Shown here in pieces: positions 47,421 through 61,000 of a DNA stretch of 64,000 bases. A program made the position numbers and the translations under genes. Origin of the DNA: Liolophura sinensis. Lineage: Eukaryota > Mollusca > Polyplacophora > Chitonida > Chitonidae. The notes beneath the pieces are model-generated. The model was not told where the DNA came from and did not search any database. It saw only the letters and a program-made list of their open reading frames with translations. Position 1 is the stretch's first letter, and each line of letters starts with the position of its first letter. The stretch covers positions 35,139,551-35,203,550 of the forward strand of contig NC_088304.1 of assembly GCF_032854445.1 (NCBI RefSeq), read 5' to 3'.

Positions 47421-49774
47421 ATGACATCATCACTCTGGCAGAACAATAGCCAGTCAGCCATAATGGAGTCCTTTTAACATGGGCTGGTATGGCGGCAGTA
47501 CTCCACTATGGCTACTAAAATTGGGTCATGCAACCCCTCTATAGAGCACTGTATCTCCAAACTGGCTATACATTAATTGCCTAATAGTACAACAAATCCT
47601 GAAATAGCCCCATCAAATATCCCCATGATATTCCAGTGTTGGGTGCTACAGTAATACCAGTACTGCACAGAATTGGTTATTGGGGAGAACTCTGTTTGAG
47701 GGATGGGGGAGGGTGGTCAGTAAAATTAATTAAAATAAAGCCCTGTTGAGGGGAGATAATCGGGTGTGCGCTAGCATGGACTATCCCTCAGTCAAGGTTG
47801 CACGAGCATCCAGGTGAAATCCATGCACTGTGGTACAAAGTTGTAATGAATAAAAGGAAATGGGCTGCGCCCCTGAAAATGTGGCTTTTATGATGCAGAT
47901 AACTCGGTAAGGCTGTATACATGAATGCCTCGTGAAAAGTTGTTTTCCACGTGTGCCCCCCATGTTCCATACATAATCAGTCCGTACATATTCTTAGAGC
48001 TCTTTGAGTTGTGATGCCTACACCCAGAAGTAAACAAATCCAGCATGGATGGCTGTTCAAGACTGTATGCTGAGGTGATGCTAAGGATTGGCCAAGGGAT
48101 ATATGTCGCTTCTTTTGGACACAGAACCTGATGAATTATAAAGTTTTCTGTGTAGCTCTCTTCACGTATATTAATGGCCTCCATCCAGACATCCTGATCG
48201 AATGGATTAAACTTGTGGCGGTTGAGCGAAGGCCTCATGTCGTGTCTTTTCCATGCCTTTGAAGCAGGTCGGTATGCCAATCAGTATTATTCTTACAGTA
48301 TGGCAATGGGTGAATGGCAAGGAATCAACAGACAAAAATGGGGAATTCCAATCAGTAGCTGTGAGTAACCTGTTGTTTATTGGTCTCCTTAGTTGGCAGT
48401 TGCTACCTAAATATTTACAATCGTTGGTTAAACAGCATATCATAGTGTAAGTTTGTGAATTAGTTTGTGGATATACGCTAGCATGTCATGTGTGTTTGCG
48501 CACGTGCATGTGTGTATATTTGGAAATGTTACTTGTTATGCATGTATATAAATTTTAGGAAACATTATATTATATATTTATATAATGCTAAATTTGAAAA
48601 AATTCCAGGATAGAAGCCCATAATATAGTACTGCTCACGTCAACAGAAGAGTCAATATTTGCAATGACCAAACAATTGAATCTTCATTTGCATACATTAA
48701 AGTGTATAGGAGACGTAGGCCTACACTCAGTTTGTATCGTTAGGTTGTACTAATGCATAGGCTTGAATGATGATACCTATAATAAATATGACCTGCTTAT
48801 AGTGTATAATTGAGTTTTTAAGCACATGGCATACCTGTGATTTCAGGTGTTTGTCGAAAGGTGGAAATTAGCGGCAAAGGAAAGAATGTCCAGAGGAAGT
48901 CGAGGATCAAGACCTGCCCAACCCCTGGACGTTCTGTCGCCTTTCTTTGATAAACTATCTTGTTGTTATTAAATGGCTCCGACACCACGGCCTACTTGTT
49001 TCTTCGTATGTATTCCCAAAATGCTTGATGTTGTGTGTGGACCGAAAGGGAACAATATGGTGTCTCCTTATGTTGTACTGTAAACAGAAATCCTGCATAC
49101 AGCATATGAGCGAACTCAAAGAATTACTTGAGTAATTTCAAGTGACATCTGTGCAAAGTGATGTATAGAAATGACAGTGTGCGGGAAAACACGTTTCCTG
49201 GTTTAATCTCAATCGCTCCCTGTGGCAATTTCAAGCCTTTTTTAGGGTGACCGGGGTGATGCGGAGGACGGCCTGTCCAATCGAGCATCTGATGGGAGCC
49301 TGATGCTTATATTGCCCCAGCTGGTATAGGGCATGAAATGGTGTGCTGCTCTTACTAGCCACAGGTCCCCCATTGACTTGCATCCGAATGTAACAATTTG
49401 GCACAATCCTCCAGTTACGGCCACCCTTGGGACCGAGCAACACATTGTCACGGATATCCATGTGGTGTCCTCAACTGCAGATATCCATAGTTTTGATTGG
49501 TGCACATTATCGCATCTGTGTGATGGTCCAGGTGATGAAGGTGTACAGATTGACTATGGCGAGATCAAGTCGTGGGTGCTGACAACAGTCACAGTCCGTC
49601 ATAACAACACATCGCTTTCACATCAAACATGCTAGACACTGTCTTCTCTGGTACACCAGTAGTGGTGAAAGCGCAAGTGCCTGGCAGCCACAGCCGTAAG
49701 CATAATGAAGAATGCGAACATATATATATAGCGTGACTTTGCACTTCTTGTCGTGCCTTGCTGTCATGACGCAA

Positions 49775-49900
49775 GAATGTTAAAGTTGACTTAACTTGTT
49801 TCTTGAAATACAAAATGTTTTCTTTTTTGATGTCATGGCGTCTGGAAATATTATGAAAAAGTGATATCCAAATGAGTGAATTATCACGTTTATCAGTGAA
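49775..49900. repeat. Dispersed repeat shared with 15630-15760
   Basis: AATGTTAAAGTTGACTTAAC, TTCTTTTTTGATGTCATGGC and GTCTGG occur in the same order at both sites. Confidence 0.7.
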
Positions 49901-50967
49901 GGAAATCCTTAAATTTCACCATTGTGTAAATGACAAATGAGATTTAAACCTGATAAAGGTCACAACAAGTACGTAAGCACTAAATGTGATGGCAAATATT
50001 CACGGTTGAAGCTGATTATTTAGTCTTGTGATTACAATAGTATCACCATTCTGTAGCAGATTGAGAACATATTCGAAATGCCATCAATGCAAGTCTCTTC
50101 TCATTTGCTGTCGGCCTGAGAACTAATAACAGCTTGCGCCTACCTTTACGCATGTACTTATTAGTTTGCTGTTCTATTTATTTTTGTTTTGCATTGGTGT
50201 TAAACATTAACCTAAGGATTATGATTGCATTCAACACGTGGCAGAGGGTATGACATTAGTTCGTTGAAGAAAGTTGTACAGAGCACAGTCTCTAACAGTG
50301 AACAGCACACAATACAGAGCACTCAGAAACTTTGTGTTTTTTTATGTTAAATTTCAATGTTTGATTAAAGTATGATGAATGGCTAACTTGCCCAGACTGG
50401 GGAGGCTGTTGGCATTTTAGGTCAGCGTGACGCGTGGTATGCTAGTCACAGACTGTGGCTGTGTGGACCTTTATCGCCCACACCGTGTAGTTTAACTCCT
50501 TGAAAAAGTAAAAAGGAAATAAAACCTGTATTGACGACTTCGTCTTCATTGGTATCCATTTTATGTTGGCTATTGTCCTACCTTGAAAATGTGTCCATGT
50601 TCACCTGAGCTCACGAGCAATTGTCAAGTACGCCAGTTCCTCCATTCCACATCTGCAGTTGTCATGGTGGTTTACCCATTGCTGGAGTTTCCGGAAATGA
50701 AACTGGTGCCTGAATAAGGACGTGTAAATTGGTTTACTCTGCAGCAATGTCTTATCAGGTCATAAAACAGCTGTCCCAAGTCTCTTATCCACCAGGCTTC
50801 TAATGCACTTCTGTATTCCCACCGTGAATACCCCTTTTCACGTGTTATTGTGCAGCCGACTTTCCTGGTTTTCACCAAGGCCATTTGATTAGCTCATATC
50901 ATTTGAAGAGCCGGTGGCCTGTGTCGCCCATCAATTACAAGCGGGTAACTGAACTGCCTAACTCTTC

Positions 50968-51090
50968 GAGCAACCTGTGGATGGTTGAGGGTTTCCCCTG
51001 GGCTGTGGCCTGTTTCCTCCCACCATAACGCTGGCGGCTGTGAAATATCCTTGAGTACGACTTAAAACACCAATCAAATAAATAAATGGT
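50968..51090 (+). mobile_element. SINE family A, 5'-truncated
   Basis: GAGCAACCTGTGGATGGTTG..ACACCAATCAAATAAATAAA. Confidence 0.82.
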
Positions 51091-51254
51091 CTGCGTAAGT
51101 AAAAAACTCTGGCTACCTCTTCCTCATCAAGCCATATTTGAAAGGGACTGTCGTATGCCTCTATTACAAGCCTGCTTAGATACACATGTACCCCATTTCA
51201 AATGCAGCTAACAATGAGAACTGAGAGCTAAACCCCCACCCAAGAACACAATAT

Positions 51255-51596
51255 AGAATACTAGTGAAATAGCATGCCAAATCCACAGAATAATGCATGT
51301 TTCTTTGTTTTTCTCCGAAAAAATAATCATTCCCATTTTTCGTGTCCTCATATCCCCAAAAGAAGTCCCTTTTGAAGAATGGAAACAGTTTCTGATATCT
51401 GGGAACACACTGTATTACATGTACTCGTGAAATAGTCCCCCAAGTCCACAGACTGGCACATTTTTCTTTGGTGTACCCACCAAAAACTAACCATGCCCCT
51501 TTTTTGTGTCCTCCTATCCCCAATAGAAGTCCCTTTTTGAAGAATGAATACAGTTCCTAAAGTCAGGGAACGCACTATATATTACTCGTGAAATAA
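51255..51596. repeat. Tandem duplication of about 163 bp
   Basis: ACTCGTGAAATAGTCCCCCA, CCCCAATAGAAGTCCCTTTT and TGAAGAATG occur twice. The GTGAAATAGT stretch resembles the array at 46920. Confidence 0.85.
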
Positions 51597-51654
51597 TAAT
51601 GCATAATGCCTATTTAGTCTGTGCTTCGACTTATCGGTGGGGGGGGGGGGATTG

Positions 51655-51830
51655 TAGCGAGGAGACATGAATGGTTGGCCTGGATGTCAGTATAATGTGA
51701 CAGGGTGGGATCGTGTTGGATGTCTTACCATGATACTTCAGTGGTGGCATGCCACAAGAAGACACAATATATTGAAGCACCTAATGACTCCTCATCGTCA
51801 TATGATCAAGTATGATGTCCAACCCCAAGA
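51655..51830 (-). mobile_element. Repeat family C, reverse, upstream of KIF22 exon 1
   Basis: GTCAGTATAATGTGACAGGG..GCCACAAGAAGACACAATAT. Confidence 0.78.
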
Positions 51831-51955
51831 CTACATGCATACATAGATTAAATTACCCCAATTTTCCCTTGTGGCAATTTCTATTTTTGAGATTATGCAC
51901 TTTTACTTCAGTTTCATTTCTTGTTACAGCTTGAAATTAAAAAGAAATCAGAAGA

Positions 51956-52098
51956 ATGGATAAGAAGCAGAGCAAAATCAGAGTTGTCATCAGAGTTCGC
52001 CCTACCCTGAAAGTAGAAGACAGTTCGTGCCTGAGAGTTGTGGACAATTCCGTGGAGATTTTTAATCACAGAAACATTCAGGAAAACATCAAGTACAG
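51956..52098 (+). CDS. KIF22: KIF22 coding exon 1
   Basis: 143 nt, donor GTAAGC. Encodes [20 protein letters not shown] and [15 protein letters not shown], the first motor strand. The ATG is the first in frame after an acceptor-like TTGTTACAG, so an upstream UTR intron is likely. Confidence 0.93.
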
Positions 52099-55000
52099 GT
52101 AAGCTGTGGCGTGGCCTAGAGATGTATAGGTAATGGATTGCTGGCGTCTTGTCCGTACAGTGTGACTGGATCTGACACTACATCTGCTGTCTACATCTGC
52201 ATGTTCCGGTGAAGGAGCAGTTGAAATATGGTGGCACTAGAACGGACTTTTCATGTAAGAGGAGATTCTTTTGTGATACATAATGTCAAAAGAAGTTGAT
52301 AAAGTCTTTGCAAATGACTAACTCATGGCAAGATGTCTAATAGTGCCCTTGACATGGGTCTGTAAGAAAATAGCCAGCAACCTGCAGATGGCGGTGCATT
52401 TCTCCTGGGCTTTGCCATGTTTCCTCCCTTGATAATGCTAACTACCGTCATATAAATTAAATAATAATTTCTGAGTACTGCCTTAAACACCAATCAAGTA
52501 AATAAATAAATATAACAAAATATCTCAAGCAGTAAAATCAGTAGAAGAGTGATTGGATAGGACATATTTTTATGGATTCTGGGAAGGGCAGTTTGCAGGT
52601 TTAAGGAAGCGGGGTGCGCCACCCCTGTATTTTATGGCAGAAGGGAGTATGACAGAGGTTATCGTCCTGTTCACTTATGTATGTAAATACGCTAACTTTT
52701 GTAACTCGTGTTTCAGGTTTGCTCGTGTTCATGACGAAACTTGTTCCCAGCTGAACATTTACAACGAGAATGTCCGGCCTATGCTCAACAAAATCTTAAC
52801 TGGACAGAACATGTCAGTGTTTGCATATGGTCCCACGGGAGCGGGTGAGTTTCTTTACTCATACGTGTACATGGATCATTCATAGAAAGTGACAATCCTG
52901 TATCAGTGTTTTAGGAAAAGTGTCCTTGAATGCAAGCTATGCAGTGGAATGAAAAGGTTGTCCGGAAATTAATATTTAAAATCTGAACTATTTTGAGAAT
53001 ATGAGAAAGATTAACTTAATCTTGGTCTTAATTTACCAATATACATCTATACTCAGTCTAGGGGAGATGCGAAATCAAATCTGTGGTTTTATGGAAAGTG
53101 ATATTGATGTGTTTCTTGTTAATGTTTCGTGTGACCATAGTGTCATGCTGTTACATTTTTGCTCAGGAAACTTTTTGTCTGCCTTGTTTAGTCTTTTCCT
53201 GTTCTGGAGTACATTTATGTTAACACCATTCATTGGTTTGTTATTTCAGGGAAGACCCATACCATGTTGGGCTCACCCACAGATCCTGGCATCATCCCCA
53301 GAGTGGTTAATGGAATCTTCCAGCTCATACAGGAAGACAGCAGCTCAGAATGGGACTACTCGCTCTCATTTTCTTTCTTGGAAATTTACAATGAAAAGGT
53401 GAGCGACGAAGTCAAAATTCTACTTGCCAATTTGGCGTTAGACAGATTTCCTACTGCTCTTCAGGGAACGGATGCTGGGAAAAGTTACAAGATTCCTTCT
53501 GGTCTTTCAGAGTACAGGTTTAGCTTGTGTGATAACCTGAGAGTCAGTGTCCAGTAACAGGGAAAGCAGTGATAAAGAAAATGTACTGATTTCAGGGTTT
53601 GCGCTTATGTAGAGCACCAAAGCATGAGGGGGATATTCTAGGCCCTCATTAAAAAGTTGTTTGTTGCGGGTAACAAACCCTGTTTTTTTGAAGTTGGTCG
53701 GTGGGCATTTTTTTTTTTTTTTTGTGAAAGTAATTACCGGCCTGCATAATCTGGATGCTAGATGAATTATCGCGGGTCCAGTTTTCGTCATCTGCTTCAG
53801 GGTATACATTTCCGATTTTAAAGTCTCTTTAAAAACTTACGAACTTTAAACCTAAAGAACTGAAGTTGAAAGGCATCCATGGCTTTCGCCACTGTGGCGA
53901 AAGGACGCCAATATGCTTTCGCCACACAGAAATTATATTTGCGAAAACTACTGTGGCGATGGGCTAGCCGTAGCCTTGCATCTAAGTAGATAATTTGAGT
54001 CTTATAATGAATTCGGGCTGTTTTTTTTTTTTCTTTGGCATAAAGGACACTTCCAGGGAACGGCAGTGTCCAGTAATCGGACGCTGAGAAGGGCTGGATT
54101 AGGCCATGGCATGTATTGACCTGAAGGTTTACATGCATGTATGTACATTTATTGAGCTCAGGACATTTCGCACACATATAGAGCACAATAACATGAGGTC
54201 GCCTCCATGTGGCCGAGATATTGCCAATGTGGCGTTAAGCCATAATCATTCATTCAATAATATGAGGGTGATATTCCATCATTGATAAGGTGTGTGCATA
54301 TTAAATATCATGAATTACCAAATTCCTGACTTAGAGTATTATGTATTAGAATCAAAGTGTTAAGGGTATTATCTCAAAAAGTACATCATGTATTGACCTG
54401 AAGTTTTACATGTATATAAAGCACGATGGAACAAGGGAAATATTCCATTGCTGATGCTCTTTGTGCATATTGTAATTAACATAAATACCAAATTCATGAT
54501 TTTCACTACTTTCTGTACTGAGCTGAAGTTTTGTATTCATTTGTTGCCTGCGGAATGGCCATGCTACAAAAAAGGTTTTGATGACTTTTATATTCTATGC
54601 GATAACCTGTTTGATGTCAACCTGATTGAGGTACACATGTACAAAAGAAGTCTTCTACCAAATAGGTTCAAGACCTCTTGGAGCCGAAAAACACAGACCT
54701 GCCCATCCGAGAAGATGGTGAGAAAAATATATTTGTATCAGGCCTAGCTGAGCGGGTAATCACAGATTTTGACGAGTTTAAGAAACTGTTTGGAGCAGCA
54801 GCTAGTAATAGGTAAGCCATACTTTCAGTTTCATTTTAAACAGTACATGTTAGCACAGTGCCAATACCACAGTGCGGGGCATTACTGTTGAAGATTCTGG
54901 TTTGTGGGCACAGTGATAGTCTGCAATGCCCACCTAGGTAATGGTAAACTGATGGGGAAAAATGTACTGAAGCCATCAATGTGAAAGTAACATGGGAATC

Positions 55001-58000
55001 TTCTAGTTGTCATGTTTTTGTTTTGTCATGGCTCTCTGATTGTGTGTGGAAGGTCTACCAGCAACCTGTGGATATGCCTGGGTTTACCCTGGTCTCTGCC
55101 TGGTTTCTTCCCACCATGATGTTGGCCGCCATTGTATAGGTGAAATATTCTTGAGTACGACGTATAACTTCAATCAAATCAATAAATAAATTTTGTCTTC
55201 GTAAAATGTGACATTAATATATGAAAAGAAAACCAAAAAAACATGGCAAGTTAATGATTGTCTATGTAATACTGTATATGTACTCATGATGATTGCAGAA
55301 CTGTGGCAGCAACAAAACTGAACGACCGCTCCAGCAGAAGTCATAGTATCATCATGCTGAAGGCCAAGAAAGTGCAGAAATGCGCCCCGCACAAGGAGTA
55401 TCACGGCAAACTGTACCTGATTGATCTGGCTGGGTCAGAAGACAACAAGCGAACGGGAAACATTGGAATACGGTAAGGGGATCTGAAAGGTAAACATTGG
55501 AATGATGAGGGTCAGAGAGGGAAACATTGGAGTGTTATGAGAGGACCATAAGGGGAATCATTGGAATACAGTATTCAGGGGCTCAGAAAGGGAAACATTG
55601 GAATGTGGTAAGAGGATCAGAAAGGGAAACATTGGAATGTGGTAAGGGGATCAGAAAGGGAATCATTGGAATGTGGTATGCGATTCAAGGAGGGAAAAAT
55701 TGGAATGTGGTAAGAGAATCAGAGAGGGGAAACATTAGAGTGTGGTTAGGGAATCAAAAAGGGAAACATTGAAATATGGTAAGGGGTATCAGAGAGGAAA
55801 CATTGGAATGTGGTATGCAGTTCAAGAAGGGAAAAATTGGAATGTGGTAAGAGGATCAGAGAGGGGAAACATTGGAATGTGGTAAGAGGATCAGAGAGGG
55901 GAAACATTGGAATGTGGTAAGAGGACCAGAGAGGGGAAACATTAGAATGTGGTCAGGGAATCAGAAAGGGAAACATAGGAATACAGTAAGGGGATCAAAA
56001 GGGAAACATTGGAATGTGATAAGAGGATCAGAAGGGGAAACATTGGAATATGGCAAGGGGACCAAAACAGGAAACATGGGGATGTGACGAGGATCAAAGA
56101 GGGAAACATTGGAATACAATAAGAGGATTCATAAAGGAAATCATTGGAATGTGGTAAACTGGTCAAAAAGGGAAACATTGGAATGTGATGAGAGGATCAG
56201 AAAGGGAAACATTTGAATATGGTATTAAGTGGATCAGAAAGGGCGAAATTGGAATATGGTTAGAGGATCAGAAAGGGAATTATTGGAATGTGGTAAGGTT
56301 TCAGATCAGAAGGAGAAACATTGGAATATAGTAAGATGACCAGGGATAGAAACATGGGAATGTGGTGAGAGAATCAGGGAGGGAAACACTGAACTGCAGT
56401 AAGAGTGTCAGAAAGGGAAACATTGGAATGTGGTGAGAGAATCAGGAAGGGAAACACTGAACTGCAGTAAGAGTGTCAAAAAGGGAAACATTGGAATGTG
56501 GTGAGAGAATCAAGGAGGGAAACATTGCAACACAGTATTAACAGGAGAAATGTAAGGGAAACTATTGAACGCGGAAAAGTTTAAGTTCTATAATGTTTGC
56601 ACCAGCAGATCTGCACATGGAGACAACATTTCTTCTCTGTTGGTTTTGTTGCTATTTGATGCCTGATTACGTTGTCAAAACTAACCGGCCCGGGTAGCAC
56701 AGTTGGTCGAGCGTCTGCTTCGGGACCGGTAGATCCAGGATCAATCCTTGATCGAGTCACACCTAAGACTTTAAAAGAGGAAGTTGTAACTTCCTCGCTT
56801 GGCGTTCAGCATGAAAGAGATAGTGCAACGACTGGTTGACCCTTATCAGTATAATGGCTCGGGCGGGGGCGGCTTACTTGCCTTCGGTAAGTCATCTCAG
56901 TGAAGCAGCACTAGATAAAAGAGCGGTGGAAATCCGTCCTGCAACAAGGAGGCACATTATGTGTACATGCACCCTAAGGATTCCTTCGTTGTCATATGAC
57001 TGAAAAATTGTTGAGTACGACATTAAACCCCAAGCACTCACTCACTCACTTGTCAAAACTAATAACCAAACATTGCATGTTGTTTCCTCTACAAATTCTT
57101 TTTCCTAAACTTCAGATTGAGAGAGAGTGGAGCCATCAACAAGTCCTTGTTTGCTCTCGGGGAAGTGGTGGATGCCATCAATAGTGGACAGGTAAGTGAC
57201 AGAGAAACGCAATGGGGGACTTGCTTAAAACTGTCCATGTTGCTCTTTGACTAACAGTACATGGAGGAAAACAGTTTTCGACATCTTCGTTTGAAATTGC
57301 GTATGTTGTCTTGCACAAACAGTACTGAAAGAAGGCAGTATGAGACTAGTAGGGTTGTTTAAGTCCGATCTATTCATCAAGACTGTTCCTGAAGAATATC
57401 AGTGTCAGCACAACATACCCCAGAGGTCCTGTTGGTTTCTACAACTTTTTAGTGCAGTAGTCAGGTGACATCTCCATATTGTGTGCTATCGATTTACCTG
57501 CTGTGATCAGGAGCTTCCCACCTGTGGTGGTTCACTGTGAGTTCAAGTCCAGCTCATGCTGGCTTCCTCTCCGACCGTACGTGTCAAGGATCTCCCAGCA
57601 ACCCGCGGATGGCCATGGGTTTCTTTTGGGCTCTGCACGGTTTACTCCCAACATGATGCTGACCGCCGTCAAATAAGTGAAATATTCTTGAGATCGGCGT
57701 AAAACACCAATTAGATAAATAAATAAATAATCTTTCTACGATCACCAGTGGTGAAATGAATTGCCTTGGTAAAAACCAGGTTGAAATCGAATTGAAGTCA
57801 AATGGAAAGTGGTGTTAAATCCCAAGCCAACAAACAAATATTAAACAACAAACAAACAACAAACAAACAAATATTAAAACTTTCAAAGTTTATGCTTTTA
57901 AAACATTGTATTAAATTATATTGCATGCATGTATCAGGTATGCGATTTTTTCCAGAGTATTTGAGTAAAGATTGCTTTCTGACCCTTTTCTGCTTAGAGT

Positions 58001-61000
58001 TTGAGAAATTAAACCATCTGTTTAAGGTGCATATACGTTTCAGACTTTTGAGGGGAATTTCATCTGCTACTGGTGAACAGCGTGTTCTTATGCCTGGTAT
58101 ATTTACATGTATATAGATGGTTAATTTGATCACCTTATCAAGGATTGATAAACTACAACAGGTGTAAAAGATTTTTGGTGTAGTTTTCATTTGGTGTATG
58201 TTTAACCGGTGGATACTGATTGCTATTTCAGGCCAGAATCCCTTACAGGAACAGCAAATTGACCCGTCTTCTACAGGTATGTTAATATCCATGACCCTTT
58301 TCAGATTTGTTGCTAAATGGAGGAATGTCAGATAATTAGTTTGAAGGGGCCTAAAAATTTCTAAAAATGCACGTATGTACATGCATACTTTAAGAGCATG
58401 CAAGGCTACTATTGCCACAGGTGTTACATCTCCCTTGGAGTTACCTGCACGCAGTGTTATATACACATTGTGACCTGTGCCAAAGGTGTCTACCTGTGGG
58501 CAAACTCAGTCTCTGTTAATATGGTGTGTAAAACTGGGTATGGTGTAAGATCTTAATAGGCTTTTATTTGAGCCAGTCAAGTGGATTGTTACCCATTGTG
58601 AGGAGTGTGGAAGTGGATGCATAAATTGCACTGTTGATAAGGTACTAAAGTTGCTTACCGAAAAAACTCCATGGCACAAAGCTAGGTGATGAATACGGAA
58701 ATGTATCTGAAAATCACAGTCAAAAGCAGGAAGAAAGACAAAAAAAAAAAAAAAAGAAGAAGTGTGGAAGTAGTCTTGATAATTGCTCTGTGAAGGAGTA
58801 TGGATATGTTTCTGAATATTACAGTTGTTGAAAACTGGGCGTAAAAAAAATATATTAAAAAAATTTGTATGCATATTTGTGAGCAGGACTCTATAGGGGG
58901 TAGTTGTCATGCTGTCATGATCACAAACATTGCACCAGAGGAGCGGTTCTACTATGACACCTACTGTACGTTGAACATGGCCACAAAGAGCAAGAAAATA
59001 ACCAACACTACCTGTGTGAGAGAAGTCGTTCCCGCAGGTGAGTTAGAGCCCAAACATATGAGGTGTTGATATCACTTGTTGTCATGGAATTTCACACCAT
59101 TTCATAACAGTCTATCCAGATGCATGTAGTTGACAGATTGAAAAAATGGTAAAATTCAGTACTCTTTGTTTTAGTTTTCACAACGATTATCCACATATCA
59201 ATGCTTTATTGTACAGAGGTAAAGCCCAGTCTAAAACGCCCCATGTCAGATGGCAGGCTGGATGTGACGAGGAAGAGACTTAAACTGTCCCCACGCACCA
59301 CGCCCCCTGGCCCTCCCAAGGAGTATAACCCAGCACCCTTCCTCAGGTGAGAGGCTGTAAGAGGTTGGGGTCGCATGCTCGCTGGCTTCAGAGCTGTCAT
59401 GTTGATCAGTATATCAAACAAATTGTACATGGCAGTTAATACAGGTTGAAAAACCAGTATTGACACGTCAATCCAATCCATCGCAACATCAAAAGAGATC
59501 GTAAACTGTACATGTCATTAAATGTCATCCTTTATTCAGTGAAAGAAAACGTGTTGTAAGTCCTCAACTTTTTCTTTCACTAGAGCACTGTTTTCAGAGG
59601 AATTTACGCATAGTTATTATGAAAATGATGCAAGCTTCACAAAACTGTGCAAATTATTCCTCTACACCCCATAGTTCTTTCAGAATTATTCCAAATACTG
59701 CTCACAGAGATGGTGGAAAAGGTTGACGAATTAGGTAAATGTGCGTGTTATGAACGGAAAATACATTATCTCACTTACGTCAGCAATCAGTAAAACACAG
59801 TTGCATGAAGGAAATTTCATAGTCTGTGAAGTACAATTTTGAAGTAATTAAACAGGCTGAGAGAACATCTGTCTTTAGGTCTGCCAATTCGTGCTCTTCT
59901 CTATTTTCCAGCCCTTTGTTACGCCGCCAAGCTAATCTGGAAGACACTGTTAACCAACGTCTGGGCATGTTAGAAGAGAATCTCCTGAAGCAGATGAAAG
60001 CTGAACACTCATTGGTTGAAGACAAGGGGTCAGATGTCAAGGTCACAGTGAAGAAACTTGAGGAGCAGCTGAGGAATACAACCAAACAGTTACAGATGCT
60101 GAAGAAACAGCAGACCTCTAATGTTTTAAAAGGTACGGCATGATAACTTCAAATCTCGGTCAACTTCTCAAATCTTGGCTGGCTTTTCAAACCTTTTTTG
60201 GGGTGTAGAAAAATACATGTACGACACATATTACAAGTTTAACAGAAATCTCATATAAGCAGAATTAGATCAAAAAGGACATATTGCGGAAAGAAATTCA
60301 GAATTTTTGATTTTGTTCAGCTGAAAACAAAAATGAGTTGGATTTGACTCCTAACTAAATTTTCTGGGCTTAAATTTTCTACAAAAAGTCAGTCAAGAGA
60401 ATTGTAAGGGGAAATCCGTGACTGGTGTACACTGTCGGCCTGACGAGATAACGTGCAAATGAGGCAGCGCAAAGTTTCCCACAATGAAATGTTTGCTCAC
60501 GGATCGCACATGTAAACAGTACGATAGATTGAAAGCAAATTAGAAGTCTAGTAAACCAAATACGATTTTCCTTTCTATGATAATGTTTTAGAAAGTACTC
60601 ATAAATGTCATTGGCAGAATTGAAGTTACACGATAGACCGTATGATTAGAGCACAGTGCCATGTTTGACATTTCAAGTTCACCGAACAAGGCAACAAGGG
60701 GAGGTAACTGAAAAAAAAACTCAGACTTCTAAACACAGCGACTTCTAGACAAGGAGGGGAGGTAACTGGAAAAAAAAATCAGACTTTCTAAATACAGCGA
60801 CCTCAGTAAGATGATGATTGAAGGGAACGCCCCCAGATAAAACTGAACATTCAATCGTTCACTCAGGGTCACATATGAGTCAGTAGACATCTGGAAGTCT
60901 TAGCTTTATGTAGATGACGTCCAAAATAAACGTACAACTTTTTCCACTGCGGTGGTATGTCCCTTTAAAATAATGATGTTAATAGCAGTTTATTAGACGC

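Larger units (their letters stand above)
46300..51900. other. PAGR1-KIF22 intergenic or KIF22 5' intron
   Basis: No exon recognised. The longest frame is 130 codons on minus (47888-48280), of no family I know and without supporting splice sites. Contains the repeats listed separately and a family-C fragment near 46690. Confidence 0.5.

Noticed and set aside
53818-54186. 122-codon minus-strand frame
   Set aside because: Lies in KIF22 intron 3 over the hairpin region; no homology and no splice support.
57798-58466. 222-codon minus-strand open frame
   Set aside because: It runs antisense through KIF22 exon 7 and flanking intron, with no family resemblance; part of it is just the complement of the [11 protein letters not shown] exon.
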